Assembly: GCA_965267185.1 (NCBI GenBank)
Contig: OZ253937.1
Coordinates: 1,798,001-1,862,000 of the forward strand
Direction: 5' to 3'
Source: G965267185 sp965267185
Lineage (GTDB): Bacteria > Pseudomonadota > Alphaproteobacteria > UBA6615
Length of the DNA stretch: 64,000 nucleotides
The first letter of the stretch is position 1, and each line of letters opens with the position of its first letter. Shown here piece after piece: positions 7,699-17,385 of this stretch. The position numbers and the translations under genes were made by a program. The notes beneath the pieces are model-generated. The model was not told the origin of the DNA, made no database searches, and saw only the letters and a list, made by a program, of their open reading frames with translations.

Positions 7699-8901
7699 CT
7701 ATTGGCGCTCGCTCAGCCGTACGCCCTCAACCACCCGGTCGCTGGGATGCAGGACGACGCGGTCTCCGGCGCTGATCCCTTTGATTATCTGGGCCTCGAG
7801 GCCGTTGCTTTGTCCTAGCTCAACTTCGCGGCGGCGGGCGCGGCCATCCTCTTCGACAAACAGAGCCCAATCCGCACCATTGCGGAACAAAGCCGTGAGG
7901 GGCACCTTCAAGACATCCTCGCCCTGCCACAGAACGACACGGGTTTCGACCCGGTAACCATGACCGAGGCGCTGCCAGCGCTCCAACGGGTCGGTGATAT
8001 CGATGATGACATTGACCCGCTGCTCCTCGATGCCGAGGGCCGATACCTTGGTGAACCCGAACGGTTCTATGCGGCGTACTTTGCCGCTGAGAGGAAGCGC
8101 CCCGCCCCATTCGTCGATGATGACTTCTTGACCCGGCTCCACCTTAACGGCATCGGACGACAGCAGGTCGGCAACAATCTCCAGCGACTGGGGATCGCCG
8201 ATTTCAACCAGCGGCTCGCCGGCCTGAACCACCACTTCGCTCTCGCGCAACAGCCGTAAGATTTGCCCGCTCACGGGGGCGGAAATCGTGACGCATTCGC
8301 AATCGCCGTGCAGGTTCTGGGTCTGAACCGGCGAGACCAGGCGGGCGCGTGCCTCCGCCAGTTGGAACACGCGCATATCGACCGCCGCTTGCGCCGTCGT
8401 CACGGATGCCGTGCGGGTTTTGAACCGGCGTTGCGCATCGTCCAGCGCGCGCTGCGCGATGGTTCGGCTGGCGAATAGCTGTTCGGCCCGGCGCAACTCA
8501 CTCTCGGCGAACTCGCGCTCGGCAATCGCTTCCTGGAGTTCGGCCCTCGCCAGGACAAGCGCCGAGTCAGCGGCTTGTACCGCGGCGTGGGCTTCGGACT
8601 CGCTGCGGATATCGAGGAACGACGGATCCACCGGCTCGATCTGCGCGACCACCGTTTCGCCGGCGAAAACGTCATCGCCGACATCGCTTTCAATCCGCCG
8701 CAACCGTCCGGTTACTGGCGCAGACAGCACGAACACATCGCGCACTCGTGTTTCCGCTTCCTCATCGACGGTCACAACCAGGGAGCCCTGCGCGGCAATC
8801 GCGAAATCGACTGGGATCGCTTGTGGCCGGAACGCAAATCCGAGGCCGGCGAGAACCACCAGTCCAAGTACGCCCCAGAGGCTAAAACGGCGCCATTTCA
8901 T
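7699..8901 (-). CDS. HlyD-type periplasmic adaptor (membrane fusion protein) of an ABC exporter
   Basis: 400 residues. One N-terminal membrane helix (about 8-25), then a split lipoyl/barrel-sandwich domain (about 58-92 and 205-240) around a long coiled-coil hairpin (about 105-195, rich in Ala, Glu and Arg), followed by beta-barrel and membrane-proximal domains (240-390). This is the arrangement of MacA/DevB-type adaptors that bridge an inner-membrane ABC transporter to an outer-membrane factor. It is the last gene of a leftward operon after the ATPase and permease (26 nt after the permease stop). No outer-membrane channel gene is present here, so a TolC-like partner would be encoded elsewhere. 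The substrate is not shown by the sequence. Confidence 0.88.
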   Translation of the reverse strand: MKWRRFSLWGVLGLVVLAGLGFAFRPQAIPVDFAIAAQGSLVVTVDEEAETRVRDVFVLSAPVTGRLRRIESDVGDDVFAGETVVAQIEPVDPSFLDIRSESEAHAAVQAADSALVLARAELQEAIAEREFAESELRRAEQLFASRTIAQRALDDAQRRFKTRTASVTTAQAAVDMRVFQLAEARARLVSPVQTQNLHGDCECVTISAPVSGQILRLLRESEVVVQAGEPLVEIGDPQSLEIVADLLSSDAVKVEPGQEVIIDEWGGALPLSGKVRRIEPFGFTKVSALGIEEQRVNVIIDITDPLERWQRLGHGYRVETRVVLWQGEDVLKVPLTALFRNGADWALFVEEDGRARRREVELGQSNGLEAQIIKGISAGDRVVLHPSDRVVEGVRLSERQ

Positions 8902-8927
8902 TGCCCTGTCTCCTCATTCAGCCCACC

Positions 8928-11303
8928 TCATTCGCGGGTTTTGAGAACGGAAATTAAATCGAGCCGGTCGAGCCGTTGGCGCACAATTACCGCCGAAGCC
9001 ACTGACGCCGCGAGGCCGACCAGAACGGCGATGCCGAACGTCGACGGGTTTAGGACCAGCGGCACCCGAAAGAGCTCGTTGCCAAATTCGCTGGTGATCT
9101 GCCACGCCAGCGCATACCCAGCAAGACAGCCGAGCGGTAACCCGACAAAGATCAGCAAGGATGCCTCGCCAATCAGGATGTAGGATATCTCCGCCCGCCC
9201 GAAACCAAGAACGCGCAGGGTTGCGAATTCTCTGCCACGTTCCGACAGTGCGATACGCATACTGTTGTACACGACACCAAATGCCAGCGTGCACCCGAAC
9301 GCGATGAAAAACGTGACCTGGATCAGCAAAGTTTCGCCAACCGTCTCGTAAAACGTGTCGATCGCGGCCCTTTTTTGAATCACCCCGGCAACGTCGGGCA
9401 AATCCTTGAGTTCGGCGAACAAAGCAGGCTCGGCCGTCCGGTCAACCAGCATGTGGATGGTCTCCACATGTGGCCCATCTTTTAGCGCTCGATTGAGCGC
9501 GGCGATGTTCATGAAGGCCGGTGTCCCGAGATAGGTCTCGAACAGGTCGACGACAGGCAAGTGGAGTATCGGCCGCCGCCCCTCCAAAACCCGCGCTTCG
9601 ACGATATCGCCGCGGACAACGTCCAGTTTCTTGGCGAGCTCGGTCGACAGCACGAGCCCATCGGGCGGCACCCGCAATGCACCACCCTCGGAATCGAAGA
9701 CTAGGCTCAGATTGGGTTCCGAAACGACGCCCTGGATGGCGCCGCGATGAGTGCGCACCCCGACCCGAAATTTCACGCTTACGGCCCGCTCTGGTTCTAC
9801 CGCCAGCACACCCGGCAACCGTTCGAGTTCCGCTAAAACAGTACTCGACTGTGCTTCGACCAAACCCACGGTCACATCCTGGCGCTGTGCCTCATGAAAA
9901 AAAATATCGACGATGCCGTCGATTGAATCGAGCCACTGTAGCGATGTGATCAGCACCGCTAGTGCCAAACCGACACCAGTCGCTGTAAGCAACGAACGGA
10001 CAGGCCAACGCAGCACCTGCCGCAGGATGATCCGGGTCGGCTGATCCAACCACCTCTCCAAGTATTCTGAGCGCAATCGCGTTTTGCGGTACAGCGGGGG
10101 TGCCGGCGGACGCATTGCCTCAGCGGGCGGCAAAACGACCGCGCGACGCACCGCCCCCAACGTTCCCAAGAGCGCTGCGCCCATACTGATCACACCTGCC
10201 AAAGCGAAAACCGCCGGACTGGGCCGAAAAAGCAGGAACGGAAAGCGGAAAAATTCGGCGTAAACTTCAGTGTTAAAGCGGCCGAGCCAGGCACCCGCCA
10301 TCCAACCGATCACCACACCGATGCCGGCCATAACGATAACCATCTTCGCGTAGTGCCAGCCGACATCGAAGTTACTGTACCCGAAGGCCTTCATCAGGCC
10401 GATCTCGGCGCGCTCGATAGCAATCAAACGGGCAACGACGATGTTCGAGAGAAAAGCGGCAACACCGAGAAAAATTGCCGGCAAGATGCTGGCAATCGAA
10501 CGTAGCTGTTCGATTTCATTTGTCAGAAAGAAGTTCGAAACCTGATCGGCACGGGCGAACGCGCCGACGCCGCCATACCGATCAAGTAGGGTGTCGAGCC
10601 GGCTGATAACATCATCGACGTTGACGCCACGTAATAAGGTCAAGGAAAGATCGTTGAACGCGCCATCTAAATCGTAGGCGGCCTCGAGCGCGTCACGGCT
10701 CATCCATATAACACCGAACCGTTTCTCATCGGGCACCAGTTGACCGGGGCCGATGGCGTAGACGAATTCTGGCGACAAGGCGATACCGACAATATCCAGC
10801 GTTCGCTTCTTGCCGTTCATCAAAGCCTGAAGCTGATCGCCCGGCACTAGACCATGCTCTTCGGCGAAGGGTTCGCTCAACACAATTTCGTCAGACCGTC
10901 CTGGCGAAATTAATCTGCCGGTCCGCAACGCAAGACGATTGAGTGTCGACTGCCCGTCTTCGGGGATCGATACAAGCTGGCCGATTACCGGCTCCTCGAA
11001 GCCGGCGATATCCAGCGTGGCAAATTTAGCGATGCGGGTTTCGACATTCTGAACCCCGGGGATATTCGCTACCCTCCGGGCGATCTTTTCCGGCGCCCGC
11101 TCAACACCTGCGAACACATCAGCAAAGCGATAGCGCTCGTAGTAGGCGGTACCCGTCGTCTCAAGCGCCTCGATCGCGCTGAACGACATCACCAGTACGG
11201 CAACGCCCGAGGCAATCACCAGGGCGATCGCCAATACTTGCCCCCGCAGGCGCCAAAGATCTCGAAACAGTTTACGGTCGAGCGCGCCCATCGCGGTTAC
11301 CAC
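8928..11303 (-). CDS. ABC transporter permease with duplicated FtsX/MacB domains
   Basis: 791 residues (or 787 if it begins at MGALDRK). The layout is a double FtsX module: an N-terminal helix (about 22-45), a MacB-like periplasmic domain (about 50-260), three helices (about 270-385), then a second helix (430-455), a second periplasmic domain (460-655) and three helices (about 665-780). FtsX-superfamily permeases such as LolC/E, MacB, DevC and YbbP move lipids, lipoproteins or peptides mechanically out of the inner membrane. It overlaps the upstream ATPase gene by 7 nt and is followed by the adaptor gene, so the three are one transport unit. Nearby lipid-acylation and lipoprotein genes make a lipidic substrate plausible (inference). 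Confidence 0.9.
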   Translation of the reverse strand: MVTAMGALDRKLFRDLWRLRGQVLAIALVIASGVAVLVMSFSAIEALETTGTAYYERYRFADVFAGVERAPEKIARRVANIPGVQNVETRIAKFATLDIAGFEEPVIGQLVSIPEDGQSTLNRLALRTGRLISPGRSDEIVLSEPFAEEHGLVPGDQLQALMNGKKRTLDIVGIALSPEFVYAIGPGQLVPDEKRFGVIWMSRDALEAAYDLDGAFNDLSLTLLRGVNVDDVISRLDTLLDRYGGVGAFARADQVSNFFLTNEIEQLRSIASILPAIFLGVAAFLSNIVVARLIAIERAEIGLMKAFGYSNFDVGWHYAKMVIVMAGIGVVIGWMAGAWLGRFNTEVYAEFFRFPFLLFRPSPAVFALAGVISMGAALLGTLGAVRRAVVLPPAEAMRPPAPPLYRKTRLRSEYLERWLDQPTRIILRQVLRWPVRSLLTATGVGLALAVLITSLQWLDSIDGIVDIFFHEAQRQDVTVGLVEAQSSTVLAELERLPGVLAVEPERAVSVKFRVGVRTHRGAIQGVVSEPNLSLVFDSEGGALRVPPDGLVLSTELAKKLDVVRGDIVEARVLEGRRPILHLPVVDLFETYLGTPAFMNIAALNRALKDGPHVETIHMLVDRTAEPALFAELKDLPDVAGVIQKRAAIDTFYETVGETLLIQVTFFIAFGCTLAFGVVYNSMRIALSERGREFATLRVLGFGRAEISYILIGEASLLIFVGLPLGCLAGYALAWQITSEFGNELFRVPLVLNPSTFGIAVLVGLAASVASAVIVRQRLDRLDLISVLKTRE

Positions 11304-12040
11304 TCCAGCTCGTGCGCCGGCCGCCGATCTGTATTGATCACTTCCTCGATAATCTTGCCGTCACCGAACGACAGCACCCGGTCGGCCATACCGCCGATAC
11401 CGGTGTTGTGGGTGATTAGCGCCGTCGTCGTGCCGAGCTCGCGATTTACCTGCTCGATCGCCTCCAAAACAAGAATACCGGTGGCGCTATCTAGAGCGCC
11501 TGTCGGTTCATCGCACAAAAGAATATCGGGCCGTTTCGCGATGGCGCGGGCGATCGCCACCCGCTGTTGCTCACCGCCGGAAAGTTGCGCCGGAAAATGA
11601 TCGAGACGGTCGGTGAGGTCGACGAGGGCGAGCGCATCGGCGGGCCCAAGCGGATCGGGCGCAATTTCGGTTACCAGGGCGACGTTTTCCAACGCCGTTA
11701 GGCTGGGAATCAAATTGTAGAACTGGAATACGAAGCCAACATGGTCGCGCCGGAACCGCGTGAGTTCGGCATCGTCGGTCGCGTTGAGTTCCTCGCCGCG
11801 AAACAGTACTTGACCCGCCGACGGCGTATCGAGCCCACCGAGGATGTTGAGGAGCGTCGACTTACCACTGCCCGAGGGGCCGAGCAGCACGACAAGTTCG
11901 GACTCGCGAAGTTCCAAATCGACCCCGCGCAGCGCCCAAATCTCAACTTCGCCGGTCTTGTAAACCTTGGTCAGCCCGTGCCCGCCGAGAACGACCGCCT
12001 TCCCCGCCGTTCCCACCGGCGCCGTTGCTTCGCTTGTCAT
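11297..12040 (-). CDS. LolD/MacB-type ABC transporter ATPase
   Basis: 247 residues with Walker [13 protein letters not shown], a Q-loop in [15 protein letters not shown], signature [13 protein letters not shown] and Walker [13 protein letters not shown]. The sequence is typical of the LolD/MacB/DevA class that partners FtsX-type permeases. It heads the leftward three-gene exporter operon. The 94-nt upstream gap contains FNR-like box D and a CATAAT hexamer, so this is the likely promoter of the operon. The ribosome-binding site is weak. Confidence 0.93.
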   Translation of the reverse strand: MTSEATAPVGTAGKAVVLGGHGLTKVYKTGEVEIWALRGVDLELRESELVVLLGPSGSGKSTLLNILGGLDTPSAGQVLFRGEELNATDDAELTRFRRDHVGFVFQFYNLIPSLTALENVALVTEIAPDPLGPADALALVDLTDRLDHFPAQLSGGEQQRVAIARAIAKRPDILLCDEPTGALDSATGILVLEAIEQVNRELGTTTALITHNTGIGGMADRVLSFGDGKIIEEVINTDRRPAHELEW

Positions 12041-12115
12041 GACCGCAGCGCCATTGCTTTTTCACCGCCCATATCGACCCAGTGAATTATGTGACAAACC
12101 CCGCAAAGCCAAGCA

Positions 12116-12129
12116 TTGACCCAGGTCAG
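12116..12129 (-). promoter_or_regulatory. FNR/FixK-like box D upstream of the ABC exporter operon
   Basis: On the plus strand TTGACCCAGGTCAG is a TTGAC-N4-GTCAG near-palindrome, one base away from box C's arms. On the minus strand CATAAT (12091 down to 12086, a 5/6 -10 match) lies 31.5 nt from the centre, 2 nt further than at boxes B and C. The coding start is at 12040. Confidence 0.45.
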
Positions 12130-12134
12130 CTTGG

Positions 12135-13079
12135 CTAAGTTCCTCTCGTTGGCGCAGTAGCTGTTTTCGCGGTGCGGCCACGGCCCATTAAATAAATGCC
12201 GGCAGCGACCAGAACGAAGGCAATACCGTGAAATGTCTGGAATTCCTCGCCAAGGACCAAAATCGCCAATAGCGTAGTGAATACGGCACGCATGTAGTTC
12301 GACATGGCCGCTTTATTGGCCCCCAATGCCAGAATCGCCGTGTTGGTAAAGCCCACCGCGAAGACTCCCACCACCATGCCGATCCAGGCGATGGTGACCC
12401 CCGCCTGCAGCGTCAGCGGTACCGGTTTGTAGATGATCATCTCAACGATATAGATCGGCAGAATGACCATCGCTCCAAAGATCTGAACGCCGATCAAAAT
12501 TACCGGCCCGGACAGCCCCTTCGGTAGGCGCCGGAGCAGCACGTTGTGCAAGGCGAAACCGAACATGGCTGCGAGCATGATGAGATCGCCGATATTGGGG
12601 CGGAATCCCAGCAGAACCTCCAACTCACCGGCCGAAAGAATCACCAAAACGCCCGACGCCGCGATTGCGATCCCCAAAGCCTGAGCCCGGTTGATGAACT
12701 CGGAAAGCAGGAGATACGATAACAGCACGGTGGCTACGGGCTGCACGGTGGCGACGATGCCCCCATTTATGGCAGTGGTGAAATTATAAGCGAGATAGAC
12801 CGCTGCATTACCGAGCGGCGCCAAGGCCGCCCCCATGATCAGGAACAGCTTCCAGTGCGCCCGGATTGCGGGCAACGCGGACACGAACGGCCGCCAATAC
12901 AACGGCAGCAGAACGAGCGTGGCGACGACAACACGCCAAAAGCCCAAACCCATCGGCGGCAAATCGCCTTGGACGGTCCGCCCGACAATGTGGTTGGACG
13001 CCAGAATGAACGACGCCGCCACGAGCAGTAGATAGGGCCAGGCCCCGGTCGAGTAACGGCTCTGTGGCGGGTCGCTCAC
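12135..13079 (-). CDS. EamA/DMT-family transporter
   Basis: 314 residues with about ten hydrophobic helices in two EamA repeats (roughly 15-140 and 165-300), a short N-terminal cytoplasmic tail and a basic C-terminus. Family members export amino acids, metabolites or nucleotide sugars by antiport; nothing in the sequence fixes the substrate. The stop is 41 nt from the RidA-like gene's end on its upstream side: the RidA-like gene (13121-13513) precedes it on the same strand, so the two could be co-transcribed. Confidence 0.88.
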   Translation of the reverse strand: MSDPPQSRYSTGAWPYLLLVAASFILASNHIVGRTVQGDLPPMGLGFWRVVVATLVLLPLYWRPFVSALPAIRAHWKLFLIMGAALAPLGNAAVYLAYNFTTAINGGIVATVQPVATVLLSYLLLSEFINRAQALGIAIAASGVLVILSAGELEVLLGFRPNIGDLIMLAAMFGFALHNVLLRRLPKGLSGPVILIGVQIFGAMVILPIYIVEMIIYKPVPLTLQAGVTIAWIGMVVGVFAVGFTNTAILALGANKAAMSNYMRAVFTTLLAILVLGEEFQTFHGIAFVLVAAGIYLMGRGRTAKTATAPTRGT

Positions 13080-13120
13080 GGCTAACGGTCCCGTTCAGAA
13101 ACTGGGTTTTGGGCAGATGA

Positions 13121-13513
13121 CTAGTCTGCCTTGGCGGCAATCGTCTCCATTTCGACGACCCATTGCGGGTTCGCTAACTGGCTGATCACCAGCCAGGTCG
13201 AAGCCGGTGTATGGCCCGGATTTAGATATTTCTCGCGGTGCGCTTTGACGTGCGGCAAACCGTTCGGATCGGTCGAAAAGACATTGATGCGCACAATGTC
13301 TTCCACGCCGAACCCAGCGTCGTTGAGGATGGCGATGGTGTTCTGCCAAATCTGATCGTGCTGTGCCTCGAAACCCTCAGGCACGGAGCCGTCGGGGGCG
13401 GTGCCGACTTGACCGGCCGTAACCAGCCAGCGCGCGTTCGCAGGAATTTCAACGGAATGGCTATAAAGGCCGGCCGGCGGTGCAACGGTAGACGGGTTAC
13501 GAGTGGTTAGCAT
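13121..13513 (-). CDS. RidA/YjgF-family protein lacking the catalytic arginine
   Basis: 130 residues with the YjgF/RidA fold: GQVGTAPDG near 35-43, a central NTIAILNDAGFGVEDIVRINVF and a C-terminal strand. RidA deaminases hydrolyse reactive enamines/imines such as 2-aminoacrylate using Arg105 in a P-A-R motif. Here the motif reads P103-A104-S105, so the substrate-anchoring arginine is absent. It may bind a different ligand or act in a specific pathway (Rid subfamilies other than RidA). The start has a good ribosome site (AGGAG). The next gene downstream is the EamA transporter. Confidence 0.87.
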   Translation of the reverse strand: MLTTRNPSTVAPPAGLYSHSVEIPANARWLVTAGQVGTAPDGSVPEGFEAQHDQIWQNTIAILNDAGFGVEDIVRINVFSTDPNGLPHVKAHREKYLNPGHTPASTWLVISQLANPQWVVEMETIAAKAD

Positions 13514-13612
13514 AGCGGTTCTCCTCCATTGGTTGTTGTAAACCGGCGAAAGGTGTCACCGACGCCGGCGGTTAGCTTACGCAATTGCGGCGGCGCGCGC
13601 CGAATTTTCGGC

Positions 13613-14329
13613 TCAAAGAGACAGCAGACGATCGGTCAGCGCATCGGGTGCCGAGAAAAACGGTGAATGGGACGTATCCAGGGTCAACACTTTGCCGCAC
13701 GGAATTGTCTCCACCATCTGACGCTGCATCGCGATGGGAATGGCGCCGTCTTGCAGACACTCAATAAAAACACGCGGCACGCTGCCATAGCGCGCTTCGG
13801 TCAGCCGTACTTTGGTTTGCATGATCGATAGCGCCTGCGGCACTAGATTGGCCTTTGCTGTCGCGATGTCTTCGTCGCTGCAATCGCCATAGAACAATGG
13901 CTTGATCAGATCCTCGCGTATCGTCGACGCCAAGCCATCGTCGGTCGGCACCCGCGCTTCGGCAACCATGGGATTGTCGTCGACGCGGGCAGAGACATCG
14001 GCGCGAGATTCGCCGTCTTGCGGCATCATCGCCGTCAAAAATACGAGACTCTTGACCCGTTCCGGGCGCTCCTCGGCCACTTGGCTGATCGTTATGCCAC
14101 CCAGACTATGGCCGACCAGGATCACTGGTTCGTCTTGAGCGTCGATAATCTGGCAAACATGATCGACATAGGCGTCGAGCGTAATCTGCTCGCGTGGCAG
14201 CGGATTGCCGCCATGCCCCGGGAGATCGACGGCAATTGCCGTATGCCCGGCCGCTTCGAGCAGCGGCACAATTTTCGCGTAGCACCATCCGCCATGGTAT
14301 GCGCCGTGAACCAAAACATAGGTACTCAT
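13613..14329 (-). CDS. Alpha/beta-fold hydrolase (esterase/hydroxynitrile-lyase-like)
   Basis: 238 residues from the ATG at 14329. The oxyanion-hole segment VHGAYHGGW (7-15), nucleophile elbow GHSLGG (Ser75) and C-terminal His in [12 protein letters not shown] are characteristic of the plant salicylate esterase / hydroxynitrile lyase type clade of alpha/beta hydrolases, which also contains bacterial carboxylesterases. The substrate cannot be read from sequence. The ATG overlaps the mnmA stop (ATGA), so it is probably translationally coupled to mnmA; a functional link with tRNA thiolation is not evident. A longer start 36 nt upstream would lie inside mnmA and is less likely. Confidence 0.88.
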   Translation of the reverse strand: MSTYVLVHGAYHGGWCYAKIVPLLEAAGHTAIAVDLPGHGGNPLPREQITLDAYVDHVCQIIDAQDEPVILVGHSLGGITISQVAEERPERVKSLVFLTAMMPQDGESRADVSARVDDNPMVAEARVPTDDGLASTIREDLIKPLFYGDCSDEDIATAKANLVPQALSIMQTKVRLTEARYGSVPRVFIECLQDGAIPIAMQRQMVETIPCGKVLTLDTSHSPFFSAPDALTDRLLSL

Positions 14330-15486
14330 GCCGCCACCTCGGAAAACTCTTCGCGTTGAATCCACCCGCCACCGAGCAGCCTCGTATCATCGTAGAACAC
14401 CGCCGCCTGTCCGGGCGCAATACCGAACTCCGGCTCGGCCAATTCCACCAACCCGTTGCCGCCGGGCTTACCGTAAAGCCGAGCAAGCCGCGGCGCTTGG
14501 GTCGACCGCAGCTTTACGGTGACCTCGATGCCGTCGGCAGGTGCGCCATCGCCGTCGCCCAGCCAGTTAATGCCGGTGACCGGTACGCGCGTTACCGCCA
14601 ACGCCGACCGGGGCCCGACGACAACCTTGTTTTTCGCGACGTCAATGCGCACCACGTAAAGCGCTGCGTCGTCGTCGCCCACGCCCGGCCGGCCACCGAT
14701 GCCGAGGCCCCGGCGTTGACCGATCGTGTAGTGAATAATCCCGTTGTGACGGCCCAGCACCGCACCGTCGAGATCGACGATATCGCCCGGCTCCCCCGCC
14801 TCGGGACGCAGCCGCTCGACAATGTCAGCGTAATTTCCGTTGGGGACGAAGCAAATATCCTGGCTGTCGGGCTTGTCCGCAGTGGCAAGTTTGTAGCGGC
14901 GCGCCAAGGCGCGAACGGCGTCTTTCGGCAGCTCGCCCAGCGGGAAGCGCAGGTAGTCCATCTGTTCCCGCGTCGTCGCAAACAGGAAATAACTTTGATC
15001 GCGGCTGGAATCGACCGCACAGTGGAGTTCAAGGCCACTAAGCCCTGCCACGCGGCGGATATAGTGGCCGGTCGCCAGCACGTCGGCATCGATGTCACGC
15101 GCCGTCGCCACCAGGTCACGGAACTTCACCGTCTGGTTGCAGGCAATACAAGGGATCGGCGTTTCGCCGCGCACATAGGCATCGGCGAAGGTGTCGATTA
15201 CGTCGGCACGAAACCGCGTCTCGTAATCGAGCACGTAGTGGGGGATGTTCAAGCGGTCCGCCACCCGGCCAGCGTCATAGATATCCTGGCCGGCGCAGCA
15301 AGCCTTGGTCTTGCCGGTCGCCGCACCGTGGTCGTAGAGCTGCAGCGAAATCCCGACAACGTCGTAACCCTGATCCCGCAATAGTGCGGCCGTCACCGAG
15401 CTGTCGACGCCACCGGACATGGCGACGACGACACGAGTATCTTGCGGGGCTTTGGCTAGACCCAGGCTATTTAGCGGCTCTGTCAT
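14326..15486 (-). CDS. mnmA: tRNA-specific 2-thiouridylase MnmA
   Basis: 386 residues from the ATG at 15486; a 20-codon longer frame lacks family resemblance. The PP-loop AMSGGVDSS (22-30) binds ATP, Cys116 in the CNQTVKF context and Cys212 in SQDICFVP match the catalytic and persulfide-forming cysteines of E. coli MnmA (C102, C199). It makes the 2-thio group of s2U34 in tRNA-Lys, Glu and Gln, using sulfur ultimately derived from a cysteine desulfurase; three desulfurase genes lie a few kb away. Its stop overlaps the downstream hydrolase start by 4 nt. The promoter is probably in the 146-nt gap to the divergent gene at 15633. Confidence 0.96.
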   Translation of the reverse strand: MTEPLNSLGLAKAPQDTRVVVAMSGGVDSSVTAALLRDQGYDVVGISLQLYDHGAATGKTKACCAGQDIYDAGRVADRLNIPHYVLDYETRFRADVIDTFADAYVRGETPIPCIACNQTVKFRDLVATARDIDADVLATGHYIRRVAGLSGLELHCAVDSSRDQSYFLFATTREQMDYLRFPLGELPKDAVRALARRYKLATADKPDSQDICFVPNGNYADIVERLRPEAGEPGDIVDLDGAVLGRHNGIIHYTIGQRRGLGIGGRPGVGDDDAALYVVRIDVAKNKVVVGPRSALAVTRVPVTGINWLGDGDGAPADGIEVTVKLRSTQAPRLARLYGKPGGNGLVELAEPEFGIAPGQAAVFYDDTRLLGGGWIQREEFSEVAA

Positions 15487-15632
15487 GGCCGGCAATATAG
15501 GCGCACAGCGCCCCACGGCAAATAGCCGACACATTGTCGTTAACAAAGGGGGCAGAAGCCTTGAACCTGCGGGCCCAAGGGCGCATCATTTTGGGATAAT
15601 GGGGAGAAATACCAGCGCCCTCGGGAGGGTTT

Positions 15633-16238
15633 ATGCGCAGCTATGCAGCCGTAACAGGCGCTATTCTAGTCCTTGCTTTCGCCGCGACGCCGGGCCACGC
15701 CGGCCTACGCGATGATATCGCCGAATGCGCGGCAATCGCCGATGACGGCGCCCGCCTGGCCTGTTTCGATGGGCTGGCGGACGCAGCGAAGTCCGAAACG
15801 TCTGCCCTAACAAGCGCCGCGGCGGAGGCTTTGAAGCAGGAGTTTCGCTTCGATTCACGGTTGATGACGGGGCCGTTTACCTTCCGCCTCGCGGTGAGTG
15901 GTGATCTTCGGGTAAGCCGTGCGACAGCGGCGGCACGGGAAGTCGAGCGGGTGGTGCGCCGTATCAGGAAAGCCCTAAGCGACAGCAACGACTGGGGCGT
16001 GACGGTCACGGTGCACGGCTCGCAGGTAACCCTGAGTCGAGGCGTGCCCTATACCGGCGCGGAACTCCTCGCCCAAGCGCAGATCGGAATGACGCGCACC
16101 GGACTGCCGGAAAACCGCTACACGGTAGTTCAAGGTGCCGATGCCACTCCGGTGCTCTGGGACGATGGCCGCATCCGCAGTGTCAACGAGCACATAATTG
16201 TCGAGGTCACAGAGCTCGCTGCGCTATTAACGCGCTGA
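15633..16238 (+). CDS. Secreted hypothetical protein with an N-terminal ARLACFD motif
   Basis: 201 residues. A signal peptide (1-23, cleavage after GHA) precedes AECAAIADDGARLACFDGLA, a Cys-containing motif common at the N-terminus of small periplasmic proteins such as VasI-like and other D-x-x-R-L-x-C-[FY]-D proteins. The rest (70-200) is predicted alpha/beta with no cofactor motif. The start follows a good ribosome site (GGGAGGG). It stands alone between mnmA (divergent) and the end of the Fe-S operon (convergent). I do not recognise a function. Confidence 0.8.
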   Translation: MRSYAAVTGAILVLAFAATPGHAGLRDDIAECAAIADDGARLACFDGLADAAKSETSALTSAAAEALKQEFRFDSRLMTGPFTFRLAVSGDLRVSRATAAAREVERVVRRIRKALSDSNDWGVTVTVHGSQVTLSRGVPYTGAELLAQAQIGMTRTGLPENRYTVVQGADATPVLWDDGRIRSVNEHIIVEVTELAALLTR

Positions 16239-16257
16239 CGCGTTTACCGACCAACGC

Positions 16258-16986
16258 TCATTCGCCTTCGGTCGTTTCCGAGCCAGAGCCTGGAGCGTTC
16301 AGACCCATCTGCCAGAAATCGACCTCGAGCTGCGTGGCTTGCGCGAATGTTGCGATCAGCTGGTGCAGCCGGCGGCGGCCAGCGCGTTCCTGCCAGAGAC
16401 GGTCCAACGCTTCGGCATGAGCGCGGGCAACTTCCTGATATTCGTCGCCAGCATACATGGCGATCCATGACGCATAGGGATTACCCTCATGCTTGGTATC
16501 GTCGTCTCCAGCGAGCCGAGCCCCGATCTCGCCGTAGCCGATAACGCACGGCGCTAGCGCGACGTAGAGATCGAGCAAATCACCCTGAAGCCCTTTCTCC
16601 AGCACGTAGCGCGTATAGGCCATCGTCGCCGACGCTTCCGGCAGCGCCTCCATATCGTCCTCGTTCAGGCCCCAGCCGGCGCAATAGTCCACATGGAGGC
16701 GGATTTCGGTATCGATGATCGCCGACATTCCACCGGCCGCGGCGCGAATATCGGCCAAGGTGTCGGCTTTGTAGGCAGCCAACGCGTACGCTCGGGCAAA
16801 CTGGATCAAGAACAAATAGTCTTGGCCCAGATAGTGCCGGAAGCAGGCCTCCGGCAAGCTTCCATCCGCCAGTTGAGAGACGAATGAATGCGCCACGTAG
16901 GAGTGCCACAAGTCTGCCCGGCTGTCGCGCAGTTGCGGGTAGAGCTGGTAGTCGGGCAAGTAGTGACTGAGGGACGCGGGTGCCAC
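16258..16986 (-). CDS. tenA: TenA-family aminopyrimidine aminohydrolase (thiaminase II)
   Basis: 242 residues, all-helical TenA/PqqC fold. Asp56 (YLGQDYLFL), Cys147 in APCVIGYGEIG and a C-terminal Glu in QLEVDFWQMGL match the active-site residues of TenA, which releases HMP from degraded thiamin pyrimidines for salvage. It is the last gene of the Fe-S operon, starting 3 nt after the ferredoxin stop, so it is certainly co-transcribed with it if that transcript extends this far. The link is not classical: thiamin synthesis needs an Fe-S enzyme (ThiC) and sulfur transfer, which offers a possible rationale (inference). No TPP riboswitch is seen. Confidence 0.9.
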   Translation of the reverse strand: MAPASLSHYLPDYQLYPQLRDSRADLWHSYVAHSFVSQLADGSLPEACFRHYLGQDYLFLIQFARAYALAAYKADTLADIRAAAGGMSAIIDTEIRLHVDYCAGWGLNEDDMEALPEASATMAYTRYVLEKGLQGDLLDLYVALAPCVIGYGEIGARLAGDDDTKHEGNPYASWIAMYAGDEYQEVARAHAEALDRLWQERAGRRRLHQLIATFAQATQLEVDFWQMGLNAPGSGSETTEGE

Positions 16987-16989
16987 GGC

Positions 16990-17322
16990 CTATTCCAACA
17001 GCAGGTTGCGGGTCTGCGAGGGGAGGTTGACGACGAGACCGTCGAGCGCCTCGGTAATGATAATCTGGCAGCCTAGGCGCGATGTGGGGGTCAAGCCGAA
17101 GGCCAAATCGAGCATATCTTCTTCGTCTTCAGTGGCCTCTTCCAAGCGCCCGAACCATTCGGACGCGACAACCACATGGCATGTCGAGCACGCCATCGCA
17201 CCCTCGCAAGCGCCTTCGATATCGATGTTATTATCCCAAGCAATCTGCAGCAACGAATGGCCAAGCGGCGCATCGACCTCGCGCCGTGTCCCGTCGGGCT
17301 CAACGAAGACCATCCGCGCCAT
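16990..17322 (-). CDS. 2Fe-2S ferredoxin (adrenodoxin/FdxB type)
   Basis: 110 residues. Cys39, Cys45, Cys48 (C-x5-C-x2-C) and Cys85 form the [2Fe-2S] site of vertebrate-type/ISC ferredoxins, which supply electrons during cluster assembly or to P450s. The acidic stretch EEATEDEEDMLDLAFGL is the usual partner-docking helix. It follows sufA by 63 nt and precedes tenA by 3 nt. Position in the operon favours an assembly role. Confidence 0.94.
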   Translation of the reverse strand: MARMVFVEPDGTRREVDAPLGHSLLQIAWDNNIDIEGACEGAMACSTCHVVVASEWFGRLEEATEDEEDMLDLAFGLTPTSRLGCQIIITEALDGLVVNLPSQTRNLLLE

Positions 17323-17385
17323 CTGGGAACTACCTGGCGCTAGAACCGCGCCGGTTCAGCGCGCTCCGTCCCATGCGCACCGGAG

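Noticed and set aside
14194..15384. Long plus-strand open frame (396 codons) opposite mnmA
   Set aside because: It is the complement of mnmA, with no family motif; high-GC coding regions commonly give long antisense frames.
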